This document shows, in pieces, positions 7,725 to 14,466 of a stretch of DNA of 14,466 bases. The stretch comes from an uncultured Bacteroides sp. (GTDB lineage: Bacteria > Bacteroidota > Bacteroidia > Bacteroidales > Bacteroidaceae). Both the position numbers and the translations under genes were made by a program. Every line of letters starts with the position of its first letter. Within the stretch, counting starts at the first letter, position 1. The notes under the pieces were generated by a model, which searched no databases, was not told where the DNA came from, and was given only the letters and a program-made list of their open reading frames with translations. The DNA lies in the NCBI GenBank assembly GCA_934716785.1, contig CAKUYM010000080.1, positions 1-14,466 of the forward strand, given 5' to 3'.

Positions 7725-9692
7725 ATGAAAAGATTTAAAAACATATTAATAGCACTGTCTATCGTCTCTCTCGCCGGTTGTGATTATCTGGATATCGTTC
7801 CGGACGAACAAACAACAGAGTTCAACATGTATGAGACTCCTGCCGCAGCAAAGAATTATTTGAATGCCTGCTACGGATACATTCCCAATGCACGGGGTTC
7901 GGATGCGATTGATAAAATGACAGGCGGCGAAATAGCCGTAGCCGATGAAGCGAAAACAGAAGCGTTCAAGTTTGCCAGAGGCTATTACTCACCATCCGCA
8001 CCCAGCTTGGCAAAGACTTACTGGGAGTCATGCTACAACGGTATCCGCACTTGTTGGCAGTTTCTGTCGGTTGTGGACAAAACGCCTAATATCACAGAAG
8101 AGAATCTGACCTACTATAAGGCCGAAGCCCGTCTGCTGATTGCATACTATCACTGGCTGATATTACGGGCATTCGGTCCGGCCATGATATTGGACCATGT
8201 TTATGAGACAACCACTCCTTACTCCGAGTATCCCGAACGTTCCACCTATGACAAATGCGTAGAATTCATAGACGGGCAAATTGAAATTGCACTGAAAGAC
8301 TTAAAAGAAGAGCAATTCTTTGAGACCAACGATTACGGACGTCTCACAAGATATTGTGCCTTGGCGCTACGTTCGCGCATGTACTTATATGCAGCTTCTC
8401 CCCTATTCAATGGAAACAGTGAGTTCTATAGCAACTTCAAAAACAGTGCAGGCGAACATTTGATTTCGCAGGAATACAGCGTAGAGAAATGGAAAAAGGC
8501 AGCAGAAGTTACTTTAGATGCGATCAATCAAATGGAAAGTGTCGGCTTCAGATTATACACCAAAGATGACGCCGGAGCCGCTACCGCTGCCAGACCGGGG
8601 ATGAACAACCTGTATGAACGTGCAGTGCGTTATGCGTTTATAGACAATGACGGATTCAATCCCGAAGTAATATGGGGAGATACACGCCAAGAGACAGCAT
8701 ATATGGTTTCCAACCAATCAACGCCCTATCAGCAGAAACATACAAACGGACACAAAAACTCCTGGAGTCTGATTGCTCCTACCTTGGAAACTGTGGAGCG
8801 ATTTTATACGGAAAACGGACTGCCGATCGATCAAGATCCGGCCTTTGATTATCAAAACCGTTATGACATCAGTCTGATGACCGCCAAGAACTACACCATC
8901 GACCCTGATTATCTGGCCGGTTGTCCTGCCCAAGCCATTAAAGCATATGCTGCCGGAGCGCCTCTGCTCAATGACACGGTATTAAACCTGCATCTCGGAC
9001 GCGAACCCCGCTTCTATGCATGGATCGGCTTCCACAACGGTCCTTTTGAAATCAGCCAGTTTTATGGCACTGCCATCACAGGCAACCAAGCCAACCGTAT
9101 TGTCAAATTGGACCTTAAATACGACCAATGGCAAGGTTGGGACGGTCGTTCTACCAATTATACGATAAGCGGATACTTGAACAAGAAGTGTGTCAGTCCC
9201 CTTTATAAGACAGGTCCCGGAGCTGATATCTATCCCTATCCGATGTTCAGAATGGCAGAGATGTATCTGAATTATGCAGAAGCGCTCATCGAGACACAAG
9301 ACCCTGCCAACTTTGCAACAGCCAAAGAATACATTGACAAGGTTCGCACACGTGCCGGCATATTAGGAGTAGACGCAGCATGGGCCAAGTCCAAAGCGGG
9401 CAAAGGCTATGCCGATACTTACGAAGGCTTGCAAGCCATTGTCCGTCAGGAACGGCAGATAGAGTTTTATCTGGAGAACCACAATTTCTGGGATTTACGC
9501 CGCTGGAAGGCTGCCGAAAGTCTGGGGAAAGTGCCCGAAGGCATGAACATCAGCGGGAGCACCGATGAAACATTCCTCACTGTGAAGAAGCTGAATGTAA
9601 TCCGTAATTTCGCACGGAAGAATTATCTGATGCCTATTCCTATGGGCGAAATCAATAAGGTGCCCCAAGTGATTCAGAATCCGGAATATTAA
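7725..9692 (+). CDS. SusD/RagB-like surface glycan-binding lipoprotein
   Basis: The 655-residue partner of the upstream SusC-like transporter is translated from the same transcript, 9 bases after the susC stop. The signal peptide ends in a lipobox LAGC with lipidated Cys19. The mature start (CDYLDIVPDEQTTEF) is the standard SusD opening. Family hallmarks follow: YWESCYNGIRTCWQFL, the helix EARLLIAYYHWLILRAFGPAMIL, and the C-terminal RagB/SusD segment FRMAEMYLNYAEALIE, AKEYIDKVRTRAGI, IVRQERQIEFYLENHNFWDLRRWKA. SusD proteins sit as a lid on the SusC barrel at the cell surface and bind the glycan. At 655 residues it is longer than the roughly 500-600 usual for the family, but no extra domain is obvious. 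The ligand cannot be read from sequence; the neighbouring peptidase and sulfatases suggest a sulfated, protein-linked glycan. Confidence 0.96.
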   Translation: MKRFKNILIALSIVSLAGCDYLDIVPDEQTTEFNMYETPAAAKNYLNACYGYIPNARGSDAIDKMTGGEIAVADEAKTEAFKFARGYYSPSAPSLAKTYWESCYNGIRTCWQFLSVVDKTPNITEENLTYYKAEARLLIAYYHWLILRAFGPAMILDHVYETTTPYSEYPERSTYDKCVEFIDGQIEIALKDLKEEQFFETNDYGRLTRYCALALRSRMYLYAASPLFNGNSEFYSNFKNSAGEHLISQEYSVEKWKKAAEVTLDAINQMESVGFRLYTKDDAGAATAARPGMNNLYERAVRYAFIDNDGFNPEVIWGDTRQETAYMVSNQSTPYQQKHTNGHKNSWSLIAPTLETVERFYTENGLPIDQDPAFDYQNRYDISLMTAKNYTIDPDYLAGCPAQAIKAYAAGAPLLNDTVLNLHLGREPRFYAWIGFHNGPFEISQFYGTAITGNQANRIVKLDLKYDQWQGWDGRSTNYTISGYLNKKCVSPLYKTGPGADIYPYPMFRMAEMYLNYAEALIETQDPANFATAKEYIDKVRTRAGILGVDAAWAKSKAGKGYADTYEGLQAIVRQERQIEFYLENHNFWDLRRWKAAESLGKVPEGMNISGSTDETFLTVKKLNVIRNFARKNYLMPIPMGEINKVPQVIQNPEY

Positions 9693-9700
9693 AATATATT

Positions 9701-9739
9701 CCTGTTAGATTAAAGGGGATAACCCTTTAATCTAACAGG
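9701..9739 (+). terminator. Perfect 17-bp hairpin after susD without a U-tract (attenuator or terminator)
   Basis: CCTGTTAGATTAAAGGG (9701-9717) is the exact reverse complement of 9723-9739, with a 5-base loop. It starts 9 bases after the susD stop codon. The bases that follow (AGCAGGTATAAT) are not a U-tract, so it is not a classical intrinsic terminator. It could cause partial termination or protect the 3' end of susCD mRNA, making expression of the sulfatase genes differ from that of susCD. The stem is unmistakable; its role is inferred. Confidence 0.7.
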
Positions 9740-9809
9740 AGCAGGTATAATAAATAAGCGACTTTATCCTCCATATATTTGTGTGACAAGCATTTTTATG
9801 GATGACAAA

Positions 9810-9841
9810 GTTGCTTTTTATAAAAAAGAACGATACATTTG
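9810..9841 (+). promoter_or_regulatory. Bacteroides-type promoter (-33/-7) for the sulfatase operon
   Basis: GTTG (9810-9813), a -33-like box with a one-base difference from TTTG, is followed after 20 bases by TACATTTG (9834-9841), a full match to the -7 consensus TAnnTTTG of the Bacteroides primary sigma factor. Transcription would begin near 9848, about 28 bases before the sulfatase ATG at 9876. The spacing and location make a real promoter likely. A second -7-like octamer, TATATTTG, lies 60 bases upstream at 9774-9781 without a good -33 box. Confidence 0.65.
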
Positions 9842-9875
9842 TACCTGTATTAACCCTTTAATAAAAAACTATAGA

Positions 9876-11444
9876 ATGAGACACCCCCTATTATTCACCG
9901 TTCTATCTTCCACAGTCTGTATTACTACGGCAGCCGCAACGAACAAAGCATCTGAAAAAGCTGCACCGGCAAAGTCAAAAGCCCCTAACGTCGTATTTAT
10001 CTACGCTGATGACCTCGGCTACGGAGACTTGCAATGCTACGGAGCCAAAAACGTAGGGACTCCCAACGTCAACCGGTTGGCAAAATCGGGTATCCTTTTT
10101 ACCAACGCCCATGCCACCGCCGCAACCAGTACCCCCTCACGCTACTCCATGCTGACAGGAGAATATGCATGGCGCAAGAAAGGAACGGATGTAGCCGCCG
10201 GAAACGCCGGAATGATTATCCGTCCCGAACAATACACAATGGCGGACATGTTCAAAAGTACGGGCTATGCCACCGCTGCCATCGGCAAATGGCATCTCGG
10301 ACTCGGAGATAAAGCCGGCACACAAGACTGGAACGCTCCGCTTCCCTGCGCATTGGGCGACTTAGGTTTCGACTACCATTACATCATGGCAGCCACGGCC
10401 GACCGCGTTCCCTGCGTGTTTATCGAAAACGGACAAGTAGCCAACTACGACCCTACCGCCCCCATCGAAGTAAGCTACCAAAAGAACTTCGAAGGAGAGC
10501 CCACAGGAAAGAGCAATCCCGAATTGCTGTATAACCTCAAGCCCAGCCATGGTCACGACATGTCTATCGTCAACGGGATTTCACGCATCGGCTACATGAA
10601 AGGCGGCGGCAAGGCGCTTTGGAAAGACGAGAATATAGCAGACTCACTGACCACTCACGCCATCCAATTCATCGAAGAGAACAAGGACAAGCCGTTCTTC
10701 CTCTACTTCGCAACGAATGACGTGCACGTTCCGCGTTTTCCTCACGATCGTTTCAGAGGAAAGAACCCGATGGGGCTGAGAGGCGACGCCATCGTACAGT
10801 TCGACTATTGCGTCGGTGAAATCATGAATGCACTGGAGAAGTTGGGGCTAAGGGAAAATACACTTATCATCCTTTCAAGTGATAACGGTCCCGTTGTTGA
10901 CGACGGATACGATGACAAAGCAGAAGAGCTCCTCAACGGACACAGCCCTGCCGGACCGCTGAGAGGCAACAAGTACAGTGCTTTCGAAGGGGGTACGCGT
11001 GTGCCTGCCATCGTCAGTTGGCCTGCCGGAGTAAAAGAAGGAATGACTTCGGACTTGTTGGTATCGCAGATTGACTGGCTGGCTTCTTTGGCTTCACTGA
11101 CCGGAGCCGTCATGCCCAAGAATACGGCACCCGACAGCTATAACTTCCTCGGAAGCTGGCTGGGCAAAGATGAGAAAGACCGCCCGTGGGTGATTGAGCA
11201 AGCTGCCAACCATACTTTATCCGTCCGCACCAAGGAGTGGAAATATATCGAGCCCAACAACGGACCGAAAATGATTCAGTGGGGACCGAAGATTGAGACC
11301 GGCAACTCCAAAGAACCGCAGCTCTACAAAATGAAGGAAGTAAAGGAGGTGACCAACTATGCCGCCCAAATGCCGGAGAAAGTGGCCGAACTGCAGGAGA
11401 TTCTTCAAAACGTACGTGCCGGAAAAGATCTGATAGGGAAATAA
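9876..11444 (+). CDS. S1-family sulfatase, serine-type, exported (arylsulfatase-like)
   Basis: This 522-residue sulfatase hydrolyses a sulfate ester, probably on an exported or imported sugar in the periplasm. An N-terminal signal peptide (MRHPLLFTVL to about Ala21) precedes the catalytic domain. Active-site features are complete: metal-binding Asp45-Asp46 (YADDLGYGD), formylglycine precursor Ser85 in STPSR with Arg89, Lys138 and His140 in GKWHLG, His284 in NDVHVP, Asp336-Asn337 in SSDNGP, and Lys366 in LRGNK before EGGTRVP. A serine rather than cysteine at position 85 means maturation by the anaerobic radical-SAM enzyme anSME, which is not in this window. The segment GFDYHYIMAATADRVPCVFIENG recalls the large S1_20-like group; this subtype call is from memory of family patterns and is tentative. 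An in-frame GTG at 9783 would extend the protein, but it lies upstream of the promoter and ruins the signal peptide, so the ATG at 9876 is chosen. It is followed 57 bases later by a second sulfatase. Confidence 0.93.
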   Translation: MRHPLLFTVLSSTVCITTAAATNKASEKAAPAKSKAPNVVFIYADDLGYGDLQCYGAKNVGTPNVNRLAKSGILFTNAHATAATSTPSRYSMLTGEYAWRKKGTDVAAGNAGMIIRPEQYTMADMFKSTGYATAAIGKWHLGLGDKAGTQDWNAPLPCALGDLGFDYHYIMAATADRVPCVFIENGQVANYDPTAPIEVSYQKNFEGEPTGKSNPELLYNLKPSHGHDMSIVNGISRIGYMKGGGKALWKDENIADSLTTHAIQFIEENKDKPFFLYFATNDVHVPRFPHDRFRGKNPMGLRGDAIVQFDYCVGEIMNALEKLGLRENTLIILSSDNGPVVDDGYDDKAEELLNGHSPAGPLRGNKYSAFEGGTRVPAIVSWPAGVKEGMTSDLLVSQIDWLASLASLTGAVMPKNTAPDSYNFLGSWLGKDEKDRPWVIEQAANHTLSVRTKEWKYIEPNNGPKMIQWGPKIETGNSKEPQLYKMKEVKEVTNYAAQMPEKVAELQEILQNVRAGKDLIGK

Positions 11445-11501
11445 ACAGGTACAAAAATACGAAATATTCAATTATTCAACCTTTAAAACTTACACAACCT
11501 G

Positions 11502-13043
11502 ATGAATTATAAATCAATCTCGCTAATTGGTGGCACGTTGCTTTTATCCGCTTTGTCTGCCAATGCACAAAAAAAGGATACACAGAAAAAGAATGCCCGA
11601 CCGAATATCCTGTTCATCCTTTGTGATGACATGGGATACGGAGACTTGGGATGCTATGGTCAGCCATTCATCCGTACCCCTCATATAGATGCCATGGCAG
11701 GCGAAGGCATGCGCTTCACGCAGGCGTATGCAGGCAGCCCCGTCAGCGCCCCGTCAAGAGCATCGTTCATGACAGGACAGCACAGCGGACACGGTGAAGT
11801 GCGCGGCAACAAGGAATACTGGAGAAATGCCCCTATCGTCATGTACGGAAACAACAAAGAATTCTCCGTTGTGGGACAGCACCCTTACGACCCCGACCAC
11901 ATCATCTTACCGGAAATCATGAAAGACAACGGCTATACCACGGGTATGTTCGGCAAATGGGCAGGCGGCTATGAAGGTTCCTGCTCCACTCCCGACAAAC
12001 GGGGCGTGGACGAATATTACGGTTATATCTGCCAGTTCCAAGCCCACCTCTACTACCCCAACTTCCTCAACCGTTACAGCAAGGCGATGGGCGACACCGG
12101 CGTAGTACGTGTGGTAATGGACGAAAACATCAAATATCCGATGTACGGTCCCGAATACCAAAAGCGTCCGCAATATTCTGCCGACATGATTCATGAGAAA
12201 GCAATGGAGTGGCTGGACAACCAAGACGGCAAACAGCCTTTCTTCGGTGTATTCACTTACACGTTGCCTCATGCGGAGTTGGTTCAGCCGGAAGATTCTA
12301 TCTTAAACGAGTATAAGGCCAAATTCAATCCCGACAAGGCATTCAAAGGCAGCGAAAGTTCACGCTACAATGCCATCACGCATACACACGCCCAGTTTGC
12401 CGCCATGATTACCCGCCTTGACTATTACGTTGGCGAAGTCCTGAAAAAGCTGAAAGAGAAAGGGATGGATGAGAATACATTGGTGATCTTCTCCAGTGAC
12501 AACGGTCCTCACGAGGAAGGCGGAGCCGATCCTACATTCTTCGGCAGAGACGGGAAACTGCGCGGGCTGAAACGCCAGTGCCACGAAGGAGGCATACGTG
12601 TTCCGTTCATCGCCCGTTGGCCGAAGCATGTACCCGCCGGTGAAGTGAACGACCATATCTGTGCTTTCTATGACTTGATGCCTACTTTCTGCGACATAGC
12701 CGGCATCAAGAACTATGAAAAGAAATACGGCAACAAGGAGAAGGAGGTTGATTATTTCGACGGAATCTCTTTCGCCCCAACATTGTTGGGCAAGAAGAAA
12801 CAGAAACAGCATGACTTCCTGTATTGGGAGTTCAACGAGACGAACCAAATTGCGGTACGCATGGGCGACTGGAAGCTAATCGTCAAGAAAGGAACACCGT
12901 TCCTCTATAATTTGGAAACGGATATCCATGAGGATAATGATGTGGCAACGCAACACCCGGATATCGTTGAAAAGATGAAAGCCATCATCTTTGAACAACA
13001 TACTCCGAATCCGTATTTTTCGGTAACGTTGCCCAAACAATAA
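11502..13043 (+). CDS. S1-family sulfatase, serine-type, exported, GKWA variant
   Basis: This 513-residue second sulfatase is distinct from its neighbour. A signal peptide ends ANA-QKK (cleavage after about Ala22). Catalytic features: Asp42-Asp43 in CDDMGYGD, formylglycine precursor Ser82 in SAPSR with Arg86, Lys152 in GKWAGG, His257 in LPHAEL, Asp333-Asn334 in SSDNGP, and Lys357 in LRGLK before HEGGIRVP. The histidine normally two residues after the GKW lysine is replaced by Ala154. The pattern GHGEVRGN plus the GKW.GG segment and the QFQAHLYYPNFL stretch recall S1_16-type galactose/N-acetylgalactosamine sulfatases, in which this histidine is often absent; that assignment is tentative. The 57-base gap to the upstream sulfatase has no visible promoter or terminator, so the two form an operon. 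Having two subtypes side by side suggests removal of sulfates at two positions or on two sugars. Maturation again needs an anSME encoded elsewhere. A hairpin follows 38 bases after the stop. Confidence 0.93.
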   Translation: MNYKSISLIGGTLLLSALSANAQKKDTQKKNARPNILFILCDDMGYGDLGCYGQPFIRTPHIDAMAGEGMRFTQAYAGSPVSAPSRASFMTGQHSGHGEVRGNKEYWRNAPIVMYGNNKEFSVVGQHPYDPDHIILPEIMKDNGYTTGMFGKWAGGYEGSCSTPDKRGVDEYYGYICQFQAHLYYPNFLNRYSKAMGDTGVVRVVMDENIKYPMYGPEYQKRPQYSADMIHEKAMEWLDNQDGKQPFFGVFTYTLPHAELVQPEDSILNEYKAKFNPDKAFKGSESSRYNAITHTHAQFAAMITRLDYYVGEVLKKLKEKGMDENTLVIFSSDNGPHEEGGADPTFFGRDGKLRGLKRQCHEGGIRVPFIARWPKHVPAGEVNDHICAFYDLMPTFCDIAGIKNYEKKYGNKEKEVDYFDGISFAPTLLGKKKQKQHDFLYWEFNETNQIAVRMGDWKLIVKKGTPFLYNLETDIHEDNDVATQHPDIVEKMKAIIFEQHTPNPYFSVTLPKQ

Positions 13044-13081
13044 GTTAACGTAAGTTCGATATAGAGAAAATAACACAAGTT

Positions 13082-13116
13082 GTCTGTCATTGATTGAATT
13101 CAAATCAATGACAGAC
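13082..13116. terminator. Hairpin between convergent sulfatase and nucleotidyltransferase genes (likely bidirectional terminator)
   Basis: GTCTGTCATTGATT (13082-13095) is the exact reverse complement of 13103-13116, with a 7-base loop centred on the palindrome TTGAATTCAA. It lies 38 bases after the stop of the second sulfatase. The plus-strand tail (TTCAATATATTG) and minus-strand tail (AACTTGTGTTATTTTC) are only moderately U-rich. Position between convergent genes favours a shared terminator. Confidence 0.7.
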
Positions 13117-13167
13117 TTCAATATATTGTCTGATTTAAACCAAATCCTTATAGAGCGAGTCCCTGCT

Positions 13168-13223
13168 ATTCAGCAATAGAGTTCTGTATCAGAAGCCTGT
13201 ATTAAGATTCAGCAACAGGGTTC
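13168..13223 (-). repeat. Imperfect 17-bp direct repeat at the 3' end of the nucleotidyltransferase gene
   Basis: ATTCAGCAACAGGGTTC (13207-13223, inside the last codons of the minus-strand gene) recurs as ATTCAGCAATAGAGTTC (13168-13184), 15 of 17 bases identical and offset by exactly 39 bases. Read on the minus strand, the gene ends NPVAES-stop; reading on in the same frame gives YRLLIQNSIAE-stop, so the second copy encodes a near-repeat of the protein's C-terminus after the stop codon. Confidence 0.6.
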
Positions 13224-14466
13224 AGCCCCATTTTTTTTGCCCTCTCCAGCATGAAAGCATGAGCCACCTCATATTCATTGGGAATCACTCCATCCAAGAT
13301 CGCATCTTTAATAGCGCTCTTCAGTGCTCCGACCTCCCTACAGGGCTGCAAACCAAAGGTCTCCATTATCTCTTCTCCGCTCACCGGCGGTTGGAAATTG
13401 CGTATCCGGTCTCTCTCCTCCAAGTCCTTCAATTTCTGACGCACCAACTGAAAGTTATTCAGAAAACGCTGCTTCCGTTCCATATTCTTGGAAGTGATAT
13501 CCGCCTCGCAAAGCATCATCAGGTCGTCAATATCATCACCTGCCTCGAAGAGCAGACGTCGCACTGCCGAGTCCGTCACCACATCATCCGCTATAACGAT
13601 AGGACGCATGTGCAAGCCAACCAGTTTCTGCACATACTTCATCTTCTCATTCATCGGCAACTTCATCTTCCGGAAGATAGTCGGAATCATCTTCTCACCG
13701 ATAAAATTATGATTGTGGAATGTCCATCCCACTCTCGGTTCCCACCGTTTCGTCGCCGGTTTGGCTATATCGTGCAGCAACGCCGCCCAGCGCAGCCAAA
13801 GATTGTCAGTCTTCTTGCTAATATTATCCAACACCTCCAACGTATGATAAAAATTATCCTTGTGCGAACGTCCGTTCCGCGTCTCCACCCCCTGCAGAGC
13901 GGCAAGCTCCGGAAAAATCAGTGCCAGCAGACCGCTACGGTCGAGGTCGATAAACCCTTTCGAGGGAATCGGTGAAAGAATAATCTTGTTCAGTTCGTCC
14001 GCAATGCGCTCACGGGATATGATCTCAATCCGCTCCTTATTGCGGCACAGAGACTCGAACGTATCATCGTCGATATAAAAGCCCAACTGCGTGGCAAAAC
14101 GGATGCAGCGCATCATGCGCAACGGGTCGTCACTGAAGGTGATATCCGGATCGAGCGGTGTACGAATCGTCTTCTCCTTCATATCCTCCAACCCGCCGAA
14201 CGGATCTACCAACTCACCGAAACGCGCCTTATTGAGACAAACCGCAAGAGCGTTGATAGTGAAATCCCGACGGTTCTGGTCGTCCTCCAGCGTACCGTCC
14301 TCAACGATCGGCTTGCGCGAATTCCGCTGATAGGACTCCCGGCGTGCACCGACAAATTCCACTTCCGTACCTTTATATTTAACCTGTGCCGTACCGAAAT
14401 TCTTGAAGACAGAAACATGCGCACCCCGCCCTAAGCGTTTGCCGAGTGCCTCTGCCATTGCAATTC
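13202..14466 (-). CDS. cca: tRNA nucleotidyltransferase / poly(A) polymerase family protein with HD domain, 5' end missing (partial)
   Basis: This minus-strand gene runs off the right edge: the frame stays open beyond the internal Met at 14458 (upstream codons Ile-Ala), so about 421 C-terminal residues are visible. The family adds CCA to tRNA 3' ends, or A residues to RNA. Visible class II nucleotidyltransferase motifs are [50 protein letters not shown] and [20 protein letters not shown], then the helical RNA-binding region ([15 protein letters not shown]). A C-terminal HD phosphohydrolase-like domain carries [16 protein letters not shown] and [11 protein letters not shown]. The N-terminal GG..R and DxD catalytic segment must lie outside the window. 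Sequence alone does not separate CCA-adding enzyme from poly(A) polymerase; a Bacteroides genome usually needs one for CCA repair. It is a housekeeping gene unrelated to the PUL, convergent with it and separated by a hairpin, and marks the PUL's right boundary. Confidence 0.9.
   Translation of the reverse strand, partial: IAMAEALGKRLGRGAHVSVFKNFGTAQVKYKGTEVEFVGARRESYQRNSRKPIVEDGTLEDDQNRRDFTINALAVCLNKARFGELVDPFGGLEDMKEKTIRTPLDPDITFSDDPLRMMRCIRFATQLGFYIDDDTFESLCRNKERIEIISRERIADELNKIILSPIPSKGFIDLDRSGLLALIFPELAALQGVETRNGRSHKDNFYHTLEVLDNISKKTDNLWLRWAALLHDIAKPATKRWEPRVGWTFHNHNFIGEKMIPTIFRKMKLPMNEKMKYVQKLVGLHMRPIVIADDVVTDSAVRRLLFEAGDDIDDLMMLCEADITSKNMERKQRFLNNFQLVRQKLKDLEERDRIRNFQPPVSGEEIMETFGLQPCREVGALKSAIKDAILDGVIPNEYEVAHAFMLERAKKMGLNPVAES

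Noticed and set aside
9783..9875. An upstream in-frame GTG start for the first sulfatase
   Set aside because: It precedes the predicted promoter boxes, and the extra 31 residues are not conserved-looking and would bury the signal peptide. The ATG at 9876 is better.
9918..9920. Cys15 of the first sulfatase as a lipoprotein cysteine
   Set aside because: The preceding residues STV do not fit a lipobox, and the hydrophobic stretch continues past it to a normal AAA cleavage site.
12360..12848. A 162-codon minus-strand open frame inside the second sulfatase
   Set aside because: It is a shadow of a conserved sulfatase frame; no recognisable protein features.
13259..13975. A 238-codon plus-strand open frame opposite the nucleotidyltransferase gene
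   Set aside because: It is antisense to a clearly conserved gene, shows no recognisable domain and has a composition expected of a shadow frame.
14456..14458. ATG at the right edge as the start of the nucleotidyltransferase
   Set aside because: The frame continues upstream and the family's N-terminal catalytic GG..R and DxD segment is missing, so the true start lies beyond the window.
1..14466. CRISPR array, insertion sequence, tRNA/rRNA or phage genes
   Set aside because: I looked for regular repeats, transposase motifs, terminal inverted repeats and RNA gene sequences and saw none.

Overview
The window looks like the chromosome of a gut Bacteroides species or close relative. The evidence is a SusC/SusD pair, a FecR-type anti-sigma factor and ECF sigma factor, BACON domains, lipoproteins with acidic residues after the lipidated cysteine, a TTG / TAnnTTTG-type promoter, and A-rich start regions without Shine-Dalgarno sequences. 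Most of it is one polysaccharide/glycoprotein utilisation locus (PUL) that appears aimed at a sulfated, peptide-linked host glycan such as mucin. The substrate is inferred, not shown.

Layout, left to right. Bases 1-579 hold the 3' part of a fecR-like anti-sigma gene that runs off the left edge. It is followed 50 bases later by a large surface lipoprotein (630-3449) with two BACON-like domains, an F5/8 type C-like module and an M60-like zinc peptidase domain with an intact HEIGH...E motif. A U-tailed hairpin (3490-3530) closes that unit. An ECF sigma factor lies on the minus strand (3543-4109), convergent with the peptidase gene and divergent from susC. A 267-base intergenic region (4110-4376) precedes a SusC-like TonB-dependent transporter with an N-terminal STN signalling domain (4377-7715) and its SusD-like lipoprotein (7725-9692). 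After a perfect 17-bp hairpin and a Bacteroides-type promoter come two S1-family sulfatases of different subtype (9876-11444 and 11502-13043). A second hairpin (13082-13116) separates the PUL from a housekeeping minus-strand gene for a tRNA nucleotidyltransferase / poly(A) polymerase family enzyme (13202 to beyond the right edge).

How the parts probably work together. The M60-like lipoprotein would cut glycosylated polypeptide at the cell surface. SusD and SusC would bind and import the released material. The periplasmic sulfatases would remove O-sulfate groups that block glycosidases. The STN domain on SusC, the FecR protein and the ECF sigma form a plausible trans-envelope signalling chain that senses the substrate and induces the locus. 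No glycoside hydrolase is present in the window, so glycan depolymerisation must be encoded elsewhere or beyond the left edge.

Points most worth a second look: the separation and opposite orientation of the sigma and anti-sigma genes; the peptidase-plus-sulfatases set with no glycosidase; the sulfatase operon's own promoter behind a U-tract-less hairpin; a missing GKWH histidine in the second sulfatase; and an in-frame 17-bp duplication just after the stop codon of the nucleotidyltransferase gene. I found no RNA genes, CRISPR arrays, insertion sequences or phage genes.
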